The notes below the pieces were generated by a model. That model did no database searches, was not told the DNA's origin, and saw only the letters and a program-made list of their open reading frames with translations. A DNA stretch of 64,000 nucleotides from Rubellimicrobium aerolatum (lineage in GTDB: Bacteria; Pseudomonadota; Alphaproteobacteria; Rhodobacterales; Rhodobacteraceae): assembly GCF_017872975.1 (NCBI RefSeq), contig NZ_JAGGJP010000002.1, forward strand, positions 124,001 through 188,000, in the 5' to 3' direction. Shown here in pieces: positions 8,374 to 16,805 of the stretch. How positions within the stretch are numbered: the first letter of the stretch is position 1; the number at the start of each line of letters is the position of its first letter. Both the position numbers and the translations under genes were made by a program.

Positions 8374-8714
8374 ATTCCCTAAAAGGCCACGCAACACGCA
8401 ACGCCCGTTGCTGTCAGGCCCCGTTAACGCCCCCGTGCGATTCTCCCTCCCACGCGGCCCGGAGTCTGCCCTCCGCCCCGCCCATCCCTTGAGGCCCGCC
8501 CACGCGGCCTCCCCCCGCGCCGGAGGCCCCCCGCCCCCGGTCGGTCTGTTTGACAGCGCGACGGGACCGCTCCCCCCGTCGCCCCCTGGGCAACCGCAAG
8601 GCCCCAGCCGCCGGCGCGTCGTGCACGCGCCTCCCGTGGGCCGGGCAGTCAATCCGGCACCACGGCCCCATGCCCCCCGGGCCGCGCGTCGGCAGAACGC
8701 CCGCGCGGCCCGGG
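8374..8714 (-). repeat. Structured repeat, copy A (inverted relative to copy B)
   Basis: About 341 bp that match 24646-25001 in the opposite orientation. Identical blocks are 67 bp at 8603-8669, 27 bp at 8530-8556 (with CTGT-CAA-ACAG) and 20 bp at 8387-8406; the rest is diverged. At the right end, 8676-8688 pairs perfectly with 8702-8714 (13 bp) around a 13-base loop holding GTTCTG on the minus strand. The same loop and a stem with compensatory changes exist in copy B. No transposase, terminal target duplication or credible open frame is present. It could be a structured RNA or a non-autonomous mobile element. Confidence 0.8.
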
Positions 8715-8801
8715 AGGGTCATGGACTCACCCCGCCCTTGGGGGGTTGACGACCCCCCCGGGGACGGGCGTAGGCAAGGCTCGTCCCAACACGAGACCCC
8801 C

Positions 8802-9485
8802 ATGCTGATCGGCATCCTGCAAACCGGCCACGCGCCCGACGCGCTGCGGCCGTCCCATGGCGACTACCCCGACCTCTTCCAGCGCCTCCTCCGCGACCGC
8901 GACCTCGACTTCCGCACCTGGGCCGTGGTGGACGGCGAGTTTCCCCAAGGCCCCCACGCGGCCGAGGGCTGGCTCATCACCGGCTCCCGCCATGGCGCCT
9001 ACGAGGACCACCCCTGGATTCCCCCGCTGGAGCAGTTGATCCGCGACATCCACGCCGCGAACGTCCCGCTCGTCGGCGTCTGCTTCGGCCACCAGATCGT
9101 CGCCCAGGCGCTCGGCGGCCGCGTCGAGAAATTCCCCGGCGGCTGGTCGGTGGGGCGCACCGAATACGACTGGAACGGCGAACGGCTCGCTCTCAACGCC
9201 TGGCACCAGGACCAGGTGACGCAGCGCCCCGAGGGCGCCACCGTCCTCGCCTCCTCCCCCTTCTGCGAGAACGCCGCCCTCCTCTACGGCGACCGCATCC
9301 TGACCGTGCAGGCCCACCCCGAGTTTCCCAACGGCTTCGTCGCCGAGATGATCGAGAAACGCGGGCGCGGCCTCGTCCCCGATCCGCTCCTCGACGCCGC
9401 CAAGGCGAGCCTCGATGCCCCGCTGGACGACGCCCGCCTCGCGGACCGCATCGCGCGCTTCTTCCACGAAAGGACCGCCGCATGA
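8802..9485 (+). CDS. Class I glutamine amidotransferase (PuuD-like role)
   Basis: A 227-residue single-domain class I glutamine amidotransferase. The nucleophile elbow is GVCFGHQ (Cys at about residue 94) and the His-Glu partners are in the QAHPEF motif. There is no attached synthetase domain. In gamma-glutamyl-amine catabolism such enzymes can hydrolyse gamma-glutamyl intermediates and release glutamate; this is inferred from context. The ATG at 8802 is the first that fits the family start (MLIGILQTG). The last codons overlap the next ligase gene by ATGA, so the two are translationally coupled. Confidence 0.85.
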   Translation: MLIGILQTGHAPDALRPSHGDYPDLFQRLLRDRDLDFRTWAVVDGEFPQGPHAAEGWLITGSRHGAYEDHPWIPPLEQLIRDIHAANVPLVGVCFGHQIVAQALGGRVEKFPGGWSVGRTEYDWNGERLALNAWHQDQVTQRPEGATVLASSPFCENAALLYGDRILTVQAHPEFPNGFVAEMIEKRGRGLVPDPLLDAAKASLDAPLDDARLADRIARFFHERTAA

Positions 9486-10831
9486 GCTGGCTGGACAAGA
9501 TCCCCGCCGCCGCGCGGACCTACCTCGACAACAACCGCCTGGACGAGGTGGAATGCGTGATCGCCGACTTCCCCGGCATCGCGCGCGGCAAGGCGGTCCC
9601 GGCCGCCAAGTGGGAACGGCAGCAGTATTTCCACCTGCCGAACTCGATCTTCTTCCAGACGATCACCGGCGACTGGGCCGAGGCCGCGACCGACGGCTTT
9701 ACCGAGCCCGACATGACGCTCCGCCCCGACCTCGACACCGCCACCGCGACGCCCTGGGCGGCGGACGGCACGCTCCAGGTCATCCACGACGCCTACGACA
9801 TGGCCGGCAACCCGGTCGGCGTCGCCCCCCGCAACGTGCTCAAGCGCGTGGTCGCCCTCTACCGCGAACGCGGCTGGACCCCCATCGTCGCGCCCGAGAT
9901 GGAGTTCTACCTCGTCGGCAAGAACGTGGACCCGGCCAAGGAGATCCTGCCCATGATGGGCCGCACGGGCCGCCCCGCCGCCGCCCGCCAGGCCTATTCG
10001 ATGACCGCCGTGGACGAATACGGCCCCGTCATCGACGACATCTACGAATACGCCGAGATCCAGGGCATCGAGATCGACGGCATCACCCAGGAGGGCGGCG
10101 CGGGCCAGCTCGAGATCAACCTTCGCCACGGCGACCCGATCCGGCTGGCCGACGACGTGTTCTTCTTCAAGCGCCTGATCCGCGAGGCCGCCCTCAAGCA
10201 CGACTGCTTCGCGACCTTCATGGCCAAGCCCATCGAGGGGGAGCCCGGCTCCGCGATGCACGTCCACCACTCCATTCTGGATGCCAGCGGACGCAACATC
10301 TTCTGCGGGCCGGACGGCGAGGAGACGCCCGAGTTCCTGAACTTCGTGGGCGGCCTCCAGCGGCACATGCCCGCCGCCATCGCGGTGATCGCCCCTTACG
10401 TGAACAGCTACCGCCGCTACGTCCGCAACCACGCCGCGCCCATCAACCTCGAATGGGGCCGCGACAACCGCACCACCGGCCTTCGCGTCCCGGTCTCCTC
10501 GCCCGAGGCGCGACGGATCGAGAACCGCCTGCCCGGCATGGACTGCAACCCCTACCTCTGCATCGCCGCCTCGCTCGCCTGCGGCTACCTGGGCATGACG
10601 CAGCAGACCCCCGCCGGCGCGATGTTCGAGGGCGACGCCTACAAGTCCGACGCCGAGATTCCCTATTCCCTCTCGGACGCGCTCGACCTGTTCGAGGACT
10701 CCAAGGACCTCCAGTCCGTCCTGGGCGAGGAGTTCGCCCGCGTCTACTCCATCGTCAAGCGCACCGAGAACGACGAGTTCCTTCAGGTCATCAGCCCGTG
10801 GGAGCGGGAGCACCTGCTCCTCAACGTCTGA
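9482..10831 (+). CDS. Glutamine synthetase family protein (gamma-glutamylputrescine synthetase-like), copy 2
   Basis: A 449-residue glutamine synthetase superfamily ligase, paralogous to the one at 6196. It shows APEMEFYLVGKN (metal and ATP binding), HVHHSILDASG, NRTTGLRVP and CNPYLCIAASLACG. In PuuA-type enzymes this scaffold makes gamma-glutamyl-putrescine or a related gamma-glutamyl amine from glutamate, ATP and amine. It is coupled to the amidotransferase in front (ATGA) and to the oxidoreductase behind (TGATG), forming a compact ligase-hydrolase-oxidase unit. Two ligases in one cluster suggest two amine substrates or a division of labour. Confidence 0.88.
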   Translation: MSWLDKIPAAARTYLDNNRLDEVECVIADFPGIARGKAVPAAKWERQQYFHLPNSIFFQTITGDWAEAATDGFTEPDMTLRPDLDTATATPWAADGTLQVIHDAYDMAGNPVGVAPRNVLKRVVALYRERGWTPIVAPEMEFYLVGKNVDPAKEILPMMGRTGRPAAARQAYSMTAVDEYGPVIDDIYEYAEIQGIEIDGITQEGGAGQLEINLRHGDPIRLADDVFFFKRLIREAALKHDCFATFMAKPIEGEPGSAMHVHHSILDASGRNIFCGPDGEETPEFLNFVGGLQRHMPAAIAVIAPYVNSYRRYVRNHAAPINLEWGRDNRTTGLRVPVSSPEARRIENRLPGMDCNPYLCIAASLACGYLGMTQQTPAGAMFEGDAYKSDAEIPYSLSDALDLFEDSKDLQSVLGEEFARVYSIVKRTENDEFLQVISPWEREHLLLNV

Positions 10832-12144
10832 TGCCCCGCGACCCGCTGACCCGCAACGACCCGGTTGCCGGGGCCTACCCCGCCTCGTGGTATGCCGCGA
10901 GCGCCGAGGTCTCCGACCCCCGCGCGCCGCTCCGGGGCTCCCACCGCGCCGACGTGGCCATCGTCGGCGCGGGCTACACCGGCCTCTGGGCGGCGAAGGT
11001 GCTGGCCGAGGCGGGCCTCAAGCCCGTCGTGCTGGAGGCGCACCGCGTCGGCTGGGGCGCCTCGGGCCGCAACGGCGGTCAGGTCGGCACCGGCTTCAAC
11101 TGGGACCAGCGCAAGCTGGAGTCCCGCATGGGCCAGGGCGCCGCCCGCGCCGTCTGGGACATCGCCGAGGCGGGCAAGCGCCAGCTCCGCGACTTCTGCG
11201 CGGCCCATGCGCCCGAGGCCCGCTACCTCCCCGGCGTCGCCCATGGCGAATACTCGCCTGCCGAGGCCCGCGACACCCGCGAGGCCGCCGAGCATCTCGC
11301 CCGCCACTACGGTTATGACGCCATCGAGGTCATGGACCGCGACCGCTTCCGTTCGCTGATCAGATCGCCGCTCTATGTCGGCGGCGTCCTCGACCGCGGC
11401 GCGGGCCACGTCCACCCGCTGCGCTACGCCCTCGCGCTGGCCCGCTCCGCCGAACGCGCGGGCGCGGTGATCCACGAAGGCTCGACGGTGCTGGGCATCG
11501 ACAAGGGAACGCCGGCCGTCCTGAGAACCGCAGCGGGGGAGCTGCGCGCCGATCACGTCATCCTCGCCGGCAACGGCTACATGCCCGACCTCGACCCGCA
11601 GGTGGCCGCCCGCGTCATGCCGATCAACAGCTTCATCGGCGCGACCGAGCCGCTCGGCAACCGCTGGACCGACATCCTCGCCGAGGACATCGCGGTGGCC
11701 GACTCCAAGTTCGTCGTGAACTACTATCGTTTCAGCGAGGACCGCCGCTTCCTCTTCGGCGGGCGCGAGAGCTACGGCTTGGGCTTCCCCCGCGACATCG
11801 CCGGTCCGCTCCGCCAGCGTCTCGCCACCCTCTTCCCGCAACTCGCGGGCGTGAGGATCGAGCACGTCTGGGGCGGCACCCTCGGCATCACCATGACGCG
11901 GCTGCCGCTCCTGCTGCGGGTCGCCCCCAACATCCTGTCGGGCGGCGGCTTCTCGGGCCACGGCGTCGCCCTCGCCGGCATCGCCGGCCGCGCCATGGCC
12001 GAGGCGATCCTTGGGCAGGCCGGCCGCTTCGACGCGCTCGCGCTCCTGCCCACGCCACGCTTCCCCGGCGGCGCGGTGGCCCGCGCGCCGCTCCTGACGC
12101 TGGCGATGACATGGTATGCGTTGCGGGACAGGCTGGGCGTCTGA
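10831..12144 (+). CDS. FAD-dependent oxidoreductase (gamma-glutamylputrescine oxidase-like)
   Basis: A 437-residue DAO-family flavoprotein. The Rossmann dinucleotide motif is VAIVGAGYTGLWAA (about residues 43-56), followed by the GWGASGRNGGQVG flavin-contact loop. The C-terminal GGGFSGHGVALAGIAGRAMAEA is typical of PuuB/OrdL oxidases. These enzymes oxidise a gamma-glutamyl amine to the aldehyde, with oxygen or a quinone as acceptor. The start overlaps the ligase stop (TGATG). An aldehyde dehydrogenase (PuuC), the expected next enzyme, is not present in the window. Confidence 0.88.
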   Translation: MPRDPLTRNDPVAGAYPASWYAASAEVSDPRAPLRGSHRADVAIVGAGYTGLWAAKVLAEAGLKPVVLEAHRVGWGASGRNGGQVGTGFNWDQRKLESRMGQGAARAVWDIAEAGKRQLRDFCAAHAPEARYLPGVAHGEYSPAEARDTREAAEHLARHYGYDAIEVMDRDRFRSLIRSPLYVGGVLDRGAGHVHPLRYALALARSAERAGAVIHEGSTVLGIDKGTPAVLRTAAGELRADHVILAGNGYMPDLDPQVAARVMPINSFIGATEPLGNRWTDILAEDIAVADSKFVVNYYRFSEDRRFLFGGRESYGLGFPRDIAGPLRQRLATLFPQLAGVRIEHVWGGTLGITMTRLPLLLRVAPNILSGGGFSGHGVALAGIAGRAMAEAILGQAGRFDALALLPTPRFPGGAVARAPLLTLAMTWYALRDRLGV

Positions 12145-12190
12145 CCCGCTCACGACATCGCGAACGCAAGGTCATCCGCCCCGCACGCTG

Positions 12191-12215
12191 ATCCGCGCAA
12201 GCCCCTTGCGCGGAT
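12191..12215. terminator. 11-bp perfect hairpin after the oxidoreductase gene
   Basis: ATCCGCGCAAG (12191-12201), loop CCC, CTTGCGCGGAT (12205-12215). It lies 46 bp after the oxidoreductase stop codon and 82 bp before the aminotransferase start. No T tract follows. It may end the upstream unit or act as an operator for the aminotransferase gene. Confidence 0.5.
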
Positions 12216-12296
12216 TCCCCGGACCCCCGCTCCGCCTCGCATTGTTCGAGGCGCGAGAGACGGGTTAATCAGGACGCAGCACAAGGGAGAGCCGCC

Positions 12297-13664
12297 ATGA
12301 ACGACGCAAGCCCGAACTCCTGGGAGGCGCGCGCCGACGCCGCCACCTTCTACGGCTTCACCGACCTGCCGAGCGTGCGGGAGCGGGGCGCGGTCGTCCT
12401 GACCCATGGCGAAGGCCCCTACGTCTACGACGTGCAGGGCCGCGAATACCTCGACGCCAACTCGGGCCTCTGGAACATGGTGGCGGGCTTCGACCACCCC
12501 GGCCTCATCAAGGCGGCGCAGGACCAGTATGCCCGTTTTCCCGGCTACCACGCCTTCTTCGGTCGCCTGTCCGACCAGACCGTGATGCTGTCCGAGAAGC
12601 TGGTCGAGGTCTCCCCGTTCGAGAGCGGGAAGGTGTTCTACACCAACTCAGGGAGCGAGGCGAACGACACGGTGGTCAAGATGCTCTGGTTCCTCTGGGC
12701 CGCCGAGGGGCAGCCGCAGCGCCGCAAGATCCTGACCCGCGTGAACGCCTACCACGGCGTCACCGCCGTCTCGGCCTCGATGACCGGCAAGCCCTACAAC
12801 GGCGTGTTCGGCCTGCCGCTCCCCGGCTTCATTCACCTGTCCTGCCCGCACTACTGGAAGAACGGCGCCGAGGGCGAGACGGAGGAGCAGTTTACCCAGC
12901 GCATGGCGCAGGAGTTGGAGGAGGTCATCGCGCGCGAGGGGGCCGACACCATCGCCGGCTTCGTCGCCGAGCCCGTCATGGGCGCGGGCGGCGTGATCGT
13001 CCCGTCGGAGGGCTACTTCCAGGCGATCCAGCCGATCCTGCGAAAGCACGGCATCCCGCTCATCTCCGACGAGGTGATCTGCGGCTTCGGGCGCACCGGC
13101 AACACCTGGGGCTGCGAGACGTATGGGTTCACGCCCGACGCGATCATCTCCTCCAAGAACCTCACCGCCGGGTTCTTCCCGATGGGCGCGGTGATCCTGG
13201 GGCCGGAGCTGACGGACCGCCTGCAACGCGCCTCGGAGGCCATCGAGGAGTTCCCCCACGGCTTCACCGCCTCGGGCCACCCGGTCGGCTGCGCCATCGC
13301 GCTCAAGGCCATCGACGTGGTGATGAACGAAGGGCTGGCCGACAACGTGAAGCGCCTGACCCCGAAGTTCCAGGCCGGCATGGCCAAGCTGGCCGAGCAC
13401 CCCAACATCGGGGAATGGCGCGGCGTCGGCCTGATGGGCGCGCTGGAGGCCGTGGCCGACAAGGCGACCAAGCGCCCCTTCGACGGCAAGCTCTCGGTCT
13501 CCGAACGCATCGCCAACGCCTGCACCGACCAGGGGCTGATCTGCCGCCCGCTGGGCCAGAGCATCGTCCTCGCCCCGCCCTTCATCATGACCGAGGATCA
13601 GATGGACGAGATGTTCACCAAGCTCGGCCGGGCGCTGGACCAGGTGTTCGCCGAGGTCGCCTGA
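12297..13664 (+). CDS. Class III aminotransferase (putrescine/omega-amino acid--pyruvate type)
   Basis: PLP-dependent fold-type I enzyme of 455 residues. Recognisable parts are NSGSEANDTVVKMLW (phosphate-binding region), NAYHGVT, LISDEVICGFGRTG with the ring-stacking Asp, and IISSKNLTAGFFPMG with the Schiff-base Lys. These fit the omega-aminotransferase group including SpuC and beta-alanine--pyruvate aminotransferases. It lies in line with the gamma-glutamyl enzymes and could remove the amino group from the amine or its oxidised product. The start ATG follows AAGGGAGAGCCGCC, a clear ribosome site. Confidence 0.9.
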   Translation: MNDASPNSWEARADAATFYGFTDLPSVRERGAVVLTHGEGPYVYDVQGREYLDANSGLWNMVAGFDHPGLIKAAQDQYARFPGYHAFFGRLSDQTVMLSEKLVEVSPFESGKVFYTNSGSEANDTVVKMLWFLWAAEGQPQRRKILTRVNAYHGVTAVSASMTGKPYNGVFGLPLPGFIHLSCPHYWKNGAEGETEEQFTQRMAQELEEVIAREGADTIAGFVAEPVMGAGGVIVPSEGYFQAIQPILRKHGIPLISDEVICGFGRTGNTWGCETYGFTPDAIISSKNLTAGFFPMGAVILGPELTDRLQRASEAIEEFPHGFTASGHPVGCAIALKAIDVVMNEGLADNVKRLTPKFQAGMAKLAEHPNIGEWRGVGLMGALEAVADKATKRPFDGKLSVSERIANACTDQGLICRPLGQSIVLAPPFIMTEDQMDEMFTKLGRALDQVFAEVA

Positions 13665-13671
13665 TCCGACC

Positions 13672-13698
13672 GCCGGGAGGGCTGTCTGCCCTCCCGGC
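13672..13698. terminator. Convergent-gene hairpin terminator
   Basis: GCCGGGAGGGC (13672-13682), loop TGTCT, GCCCTCCCGGC (13688-13698): an 11-bp perfect stem starting 8 bp after the aminotransferase stop codon and facing the convergent phaR gene. It has no strong T tract on either strand, but position and stability suit a shared terminator. Confidence 0.65.
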
Positions 13699-13705
13699 CC
13701 CACCC

Positions 13706-13730
13706 GAAGATACTTGAGGTCAGAAGAAGC
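13706..13730 (+). repeat. GAAGATACTTGAGGTCAGAAGAAG 3-prime-end motif
   Basis: A short sequence between the aminotransferase hairpin and the phaR stop codon. It is a loose relative of the GTATTT-GG-CCAAG motif at 8271 and 56986 and, like the 56986 copy, is sense-oriented behind a gene. Its role is unknown. Confidence 0.35.
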
Positions 13731-13731
13731 C

Positions 13732-14220
13732 TCAGGGCTTCTTGGCCTCGTCCTCGTCCTTCGCGGGACCGGAGGAGCCGGGCATCAGCCCGCTGGTCAT
13801 GGCCTTGAAGAAGGCCTCCTGCTGGGCGCGCATCGCCTCGAAGCCGGGCAGCTTGGCCATCGGGTTCGTCTTGGTCATCTGCTCCATCATCTTCGACTGC
13901 CCCTCGCGCAGCATCTCGAAGCTCGCGGCGAGGAACTGGGGCACCACCGTCGCCGCCTGCGTCGTGTAGCTGCGGACCAGCGAGGTCAGAACGTCCGTCG
14001 GCAGCACGTTCTCGCCGCGCGATTCGTGCTCCGCGATGATCTGGAGGAGGTATTGCCGCGTCAGGTCGTCGCCGGACTTGAGGTCCACGATCTGGACATC
14101 CCTGCCCTGCCGGATGAAGACCGCGATGTCCTCCAGTGTCACGTAGTCGCTCGTCTCGGTGTTGTAGAGCCGACGGCTGGCGTAGCGCTTGATGAGGAGC
14201 GGCTTGTCGGGATCGGGCAT
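13732..14220 (-). CDS. phaR: Polyhydroxyalkanoate synthesis repressor PhaR
   Basis: A 162-residue DNA-binding repressor that senses PHA granules or oligomers and controls the phasin and related genes. The N-terminal DNA-binding domain reads LLIKRYASRRLYNTETSDYV and VTLEDIAVFIRQGRDVQIVD, the PhaR/PhaF signature. The C-terminal part, with many Met and Gln residues, would contact the polymer. The ATG at 14218-14220 gives the conserved MPDPDKPLLIKRY start; an ATG four codons earlier is also possible. It is transcribed in the same direction as phasin and phaC, with a terminator between it and phasin. A matching operator is found upstream of the phasin gene. Confidence 0.95.
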   Translation of the reverse strand: MPDPDKPLLIKRYASRRLYNTETSDYVTLEDIAVFIRQGRDVQIVDLKSGDDLTRQYLLQIIAEHESRGENVLPTDVLTSLVRSYTTQAATVVPQFLAASFEMLREGQSKMMEQMTKTNPMAKLPGFEAMRAQQEAFFKAMTSGLMPGSSGPAKDEDEAKKP

Positions 14221-14268
14221 GGACGGCTCCATTGCTGCGGCTGCGAAGAGCCTAGGCCCCGCGTGAGC

Positions 14269-14303
14269 AAAAAGAAAGGGCGGACCCGCGACGGGCCCGC
14301 CCC
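14269..14303 (-). terminator. Rho-independent terminator of the phasin gene
   Basis: On the minus strand a G+C-rich stem (14278-14303, GGGCGGGCCC...GGGTCCGCCC) is followed by TTTCTTTTT. It lies about 50 bp after the phasin stop codon and 49 bp before the phaR start. This is the clearest canonical terminator in the window; it separates high phasin expression from phaR. Confidence 0.85.
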
Positions 14304-14310
14304 AAGTTCG

Positions 14311-14336
14311 CGGTCCGCCGGGAGGAGGGCGGACCG
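14311..14336 (-). terminator. Accessory hairpin behind the phasin gene
   Basis: CGGTCCGCC (14311-14319), 8-base loop, GGCGGACCG (14328-14336). The 9-bp perfect stem lies 17 bp after the phasin stop, in front of the canonical terminator, and probably stabilises the abundant phasin mRNA end. Confidence 0.55.
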
Positions 14337-14353
14337 GCGTCGATCCCGACGGA

Positions 14354-14821
14354 TCAGACGTTCGTCGAGACCGAGGTCGGCACGACCTTGGCACCGGCCT
14401 GCGCGGCGGTGGCGAAGTCGGCGCCCGCCTTGCGGGCGGCGGCGGTCACGTCCTCGGACATGTCCTTGCCGGCGGCCATCATCAGCTCCAGCGTCTCGGT
14501 CTGCACGCGCTTGGCGATCTCGGCAAAGGCGGCCACGTGCTCGGCGGCGGCTTCGGCCGAGGTCGTCATGAAGTCGGTGACGGCCTTGGCGTAGTCGGCG
14601 GGCTCGGACTTGACGGTGGTCACGTTCGAGAGCTTGGACAGCGTGTCCTGCATCCAGCGGGCCGACAGGTCCGTGGACTTCTGCGCGGCCTCGATGGCGA
14701 CGGCGGACATCTTCTCGGCCAGGGCGGCCTGGGACTTGGCGAGGTTCTCCATCGAGGAGGTGTCCACGGGGTAGTTGCTCATCATGTCCTTCATCATCTG
14801 GGCGTAATCGGTCGAGGCCAT
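14354..14821 (-). CDS. phaP: Phasin (PHA granule-associated protein)
   Basis: A 155-residue helical, Ala/Lys/Glu-rich phasin coating intracellular PHA granules. It starts MASTDYAQMMKDMMSNYPVD, has a helical core (LAKSQAALAEKMSAVAIEAAQ and ADYAKAVTDFMTTSAEAAAEH) and an Ala-rich tail, with no Cys or Trp-rich folds. Its size and composition match phasin family proteins of Rhodobacterales. The start is fixed by GAAAGGAGCCTCCG before the ATG. A PhaR-type operator (CTGC-N3-GCAG) is centred 70 bp upstream, and strong hairpins end the message. Confidence 0.93.
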   Translation of the reverse strand: MASTDYAQMMKDMMSNYPVDTSSMENLAKSQAALAEKMSAVAIEAAQKSTDLSARWMQDTLSKLSNVTTVKSEPADYAKAVTDFMTTSAEAAAEHVAAFAEIAKRVQTETLELMMAAGKDMSEDVTAAARKAGADFATAAQAGAKVVPTSVSTNV

Positions 14822-14882
14822 CGGAGGCTCCTTTCGGCTTGAGGCGAGGGCGTCGCCCCCGTGAATCGTGGCAGGAATATGT

Positions 14883-14899
14883 ATGCTGCGGTGCAGCAT
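14883..14899. promoter_or_regulatory. PhaR operator upstream of the phasin gene
   Basis: ATGCTGC-GGT-GCAGCAT has perfect 7-bp arms. It contains CTGC-N3-GCAG, the form reported for PhaR binding sites in Rhodobacter sphaeroides (from memory). It spans positions -62 to -78 from the phasin ATG, close to where such sites act. A degenerate relative lies in the phaC-phaZ gap. Confidence 0.8.
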
Positions 14900-14966
14900 T
14901 GCAAGAGGGATCTCTGCGGCGCAGCGGGATGCGCCCACCCCGCGCCCGTGCCGGATTGCCGCAGGG

Positions 14967-16784
14967 TCACGCGGCGCCCGGGACGGCGCGGACGTAGGTT
15001 CCCGGCGCGGGGGCGATCGGCGGATGGGCGGCGTCCCCGGGCGGGCGCGCGGCGACCATCCCGCCCGAGCGGCCGGCCAGCCATTCGGCCCAGCGCGGCC
15101 ACCAGCTTCCCTCGTGCTTCTCGGCGGACTTCAGCCAGTCCTCGGGCGGGAGAGACAGGTCGTGGCCGGTCCAGTGGCCGTACTTGCGCTTGGAGGGCGG
15201 GTTCACGATCCCGGCGATATGGCCCGATTCGGACAGGATGAAGGTCCGGTCCCCGGACCCCATCGCCTGGACGCCGCGATAGGACGACTTCCAGGCGGCG
15301 ATGTGGTCGGTCTCGCAGGCGACGGCGCAGACCGGCACCCCAACCTCCGAGATGTGGACCGTCTCGCCGCAGATCGGGAAGCCGGTGGTCGCGAACAGGT
15401 CGGACTGGCAGAGGCCGCGCAGGTATTCGACCGCCATCCTGGCGGGCAGGTTGGTCGAATCGCCGTTCCAGTAGAGGAGGTCGAAGGCCGGCGGCGTCTG
15501 CCCCATCATGTAGGAGCGGATCGCGGGCTGGTAGATCAGGTCGTTGGAGCGCAGGTAGCTGAACGTCCGCGCCATGAAGAGCGCCTCCAGGATGCCCTTC
15601 TCCATCGCTTCCTTCTCGATGCCGTCCACGAAGTCGTCGTCGAGGAAGACCCCGACCTCGCCCTGGTCCGAGAAGTCGGTGAGCGCGGTGAAGAAGGTGG
15701 CCGAGTTCACCGACGCATCGCCCCGCTTCCGGAGCAGGGCGAGCGTCAGCGCCAGCGTGGTCCCGGCGATGCAGTAGCCGACGGCGTTGACCTTCTGCGT
15801 CCCGCAGATCGCCTTCACCTCGCGCAGCGCCGCCAGATACCCCTCCTCGACGTAGTTCGACAGGGACGTGTCCTTGTAGGACGGGTCCGGGTTCACCCAG
15901 GAGACCACGAAGAGCGTGAAGCCCTGGTCCACGATCCACTTGATGAGGGAGTTCTGCGCCTTGAGGTCGAGGACGTAGAACTTGTTGATCCAGGGCGGAA
16001 AGATCACCAGCGGGATCTCGCGCACCTGCTCCGTCGCGGGCGTGTATTGGATCAGCTCGAACATCCGGTTCCGGAACACCACCTCGCCGGGCGTGGTGGC
16101 GAGGTTCTCGCCCACCTGGAACGCGCTGTCGTCGGCCAGCCGCACGATCAGCTCGCCGTCGTTGCGCTCCAGGTCGTTGACGAGGTTGGTCAGGCCGTCC
16201 ACCAGCGACTGGCCGTTCGTCTCGATGGCGCGCTCCAGCGCGTCGGGGTTGGTGGCGAGGAAGTTCGTGGGCGCGAGCAGGTCCACGATCTGCCGCGAGA
16301 AGTAGTGGAGACGCTTCTTGTCCTTGTCCGACAAGCCGTCGGTCTGATCGACCGCCTTCTGCACGGCCTCGGCGTTGATGAGGTATTGCTGCTTCCAGAA
16401 GTTGAACCAGGGATGCGTGTCCCAGAGCGGGTTGGCGAAGCGGCGGTCCTTGGGGCCCGGGTCCTCGGGGGCCTTGAACGGTCCCTTGGCCAGCGCGGCC
16501 TGCGCCTCGGCGAAATGGGCGAGCGTCCTGCCCCAGTAGCCGGCCTGGAGCTCGATCATCTTGGCCGGATGCTCCACCGCCTCGGCCATCCAGGCCTGCG
16601 CGGCCTTGAGGTAGAGCTCCTGCGACGGGCCCTGGAGGGCGGCGGGCACCTTGCGCCGCCGGCTCATCACCGCCACGAGGCGCTTGGTCAGCTCGTCGAT
16701 CTTCTTCCGGTTGGCCTCGATCAACTCAAGGTTGCGGCCCTGTTGCTCCGCCCCATCGGTCATGTCGGAACGCTCCGTTGTCAT
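14967..16784 (-). CDS. phaC: Class I poly(3-hydroxyalkanoate) synthase PhaC
   Basis: A 605-residue class I PHA synthase that polymerises (R)-3-hydroxyacyl-CoA at the granule surface. The lipase-like box is GYCIAG with catalytic Cys338. The other triad residues are Asp493 (ACETDHIAAW) and His522 (SESGHIAG). The N-terminal domain PWFNFWKQQYLINAEAVQ and the PPWINKFYVLDL block are also diagnostic. It is divergent from phaZ and upstream of phasin on the same strand. A degenerate PhaR-like half-site (GCAGCAT) lies just in front of its start. phaA and phaB, which supply substrate, are not in the window. Confidence 0.97.
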   Translation of the reverse strand: MTTERSDMTDGAEQQGRNLELIEANRKKIDELTKRLVAVMSRRRKVPAALQGPSQELYLKAAQAWMAEAVEHPAKMIELQAGYWGRTLAHFAEAQAALAKGPFKAPEDPGPKDRRFANPLWDTHPWFNFWKQQYLINAEAVQKAVDQTDGLSDKDKKRLHYFSRQIVDLLAPTNFLATNPDALERAIETNGQSLVDGLTNLVNDLERNDGELIVRLADDSAFQVGENLATTPGEVVFRNRMFELIQYTPATEQVREIPLVIFPPWINKFYVLDLKAQNSLIKWIVDQGFTLFVVSWVNPDPSYKDTSLSNYVEEGYLAALREVKAICGTQKVNAVGYCIAGTTLALTLALLRKRGDASVNSATFFTALTDFSDQGEVGVFLDDDFVDGIEKEAMEKGILEALFMARTFSYLRSNDLIYQPAIRSYMMGQTPPAFDLLYWNGDSTNLPARMAVEYLRGLCQSDLFATTGFPICGETVHISEVGVPVCAVACETDHIAAWKSSYRGVQAMGSGDRTFILSESGHIAGIVNPPSKRKYGHWTGHDLSLPPEDWLKSAEKHEGSWWPRWAEWLAGRSGGMVAARPPGDAAHPPIAPAPGTYVRAVPGAA

Positions 16785-16805
16785 GGGCGGAACTCCACGT
16801 TAGTT

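Larger units (their letters stand above)
8167..8801. other. 635-bp gene-free region holding repeat copy A
   Basis: No protein-coding gene is convincing here on either strand. The left part has a single REP-like palindrome (8215-8237) and a short GTATTT motif (8271-8295). The rest is the structured repeat copy A (8374-8714). The interval from about 8296 to 8373 shows nothing recognisable. The promoter and leader of the amidotransferase gene at 8802 must lie in the last 90 bp. Confidence 0.7.

Noticed and set aside
6022-8652. An 876-codon minus-strand frame across the first ligase, acetyltransferase and repeat copy A
   Set aside because: It is antisense to two real genes. The part inside the repeat translates alike in both copies only because the DNA is conserved.
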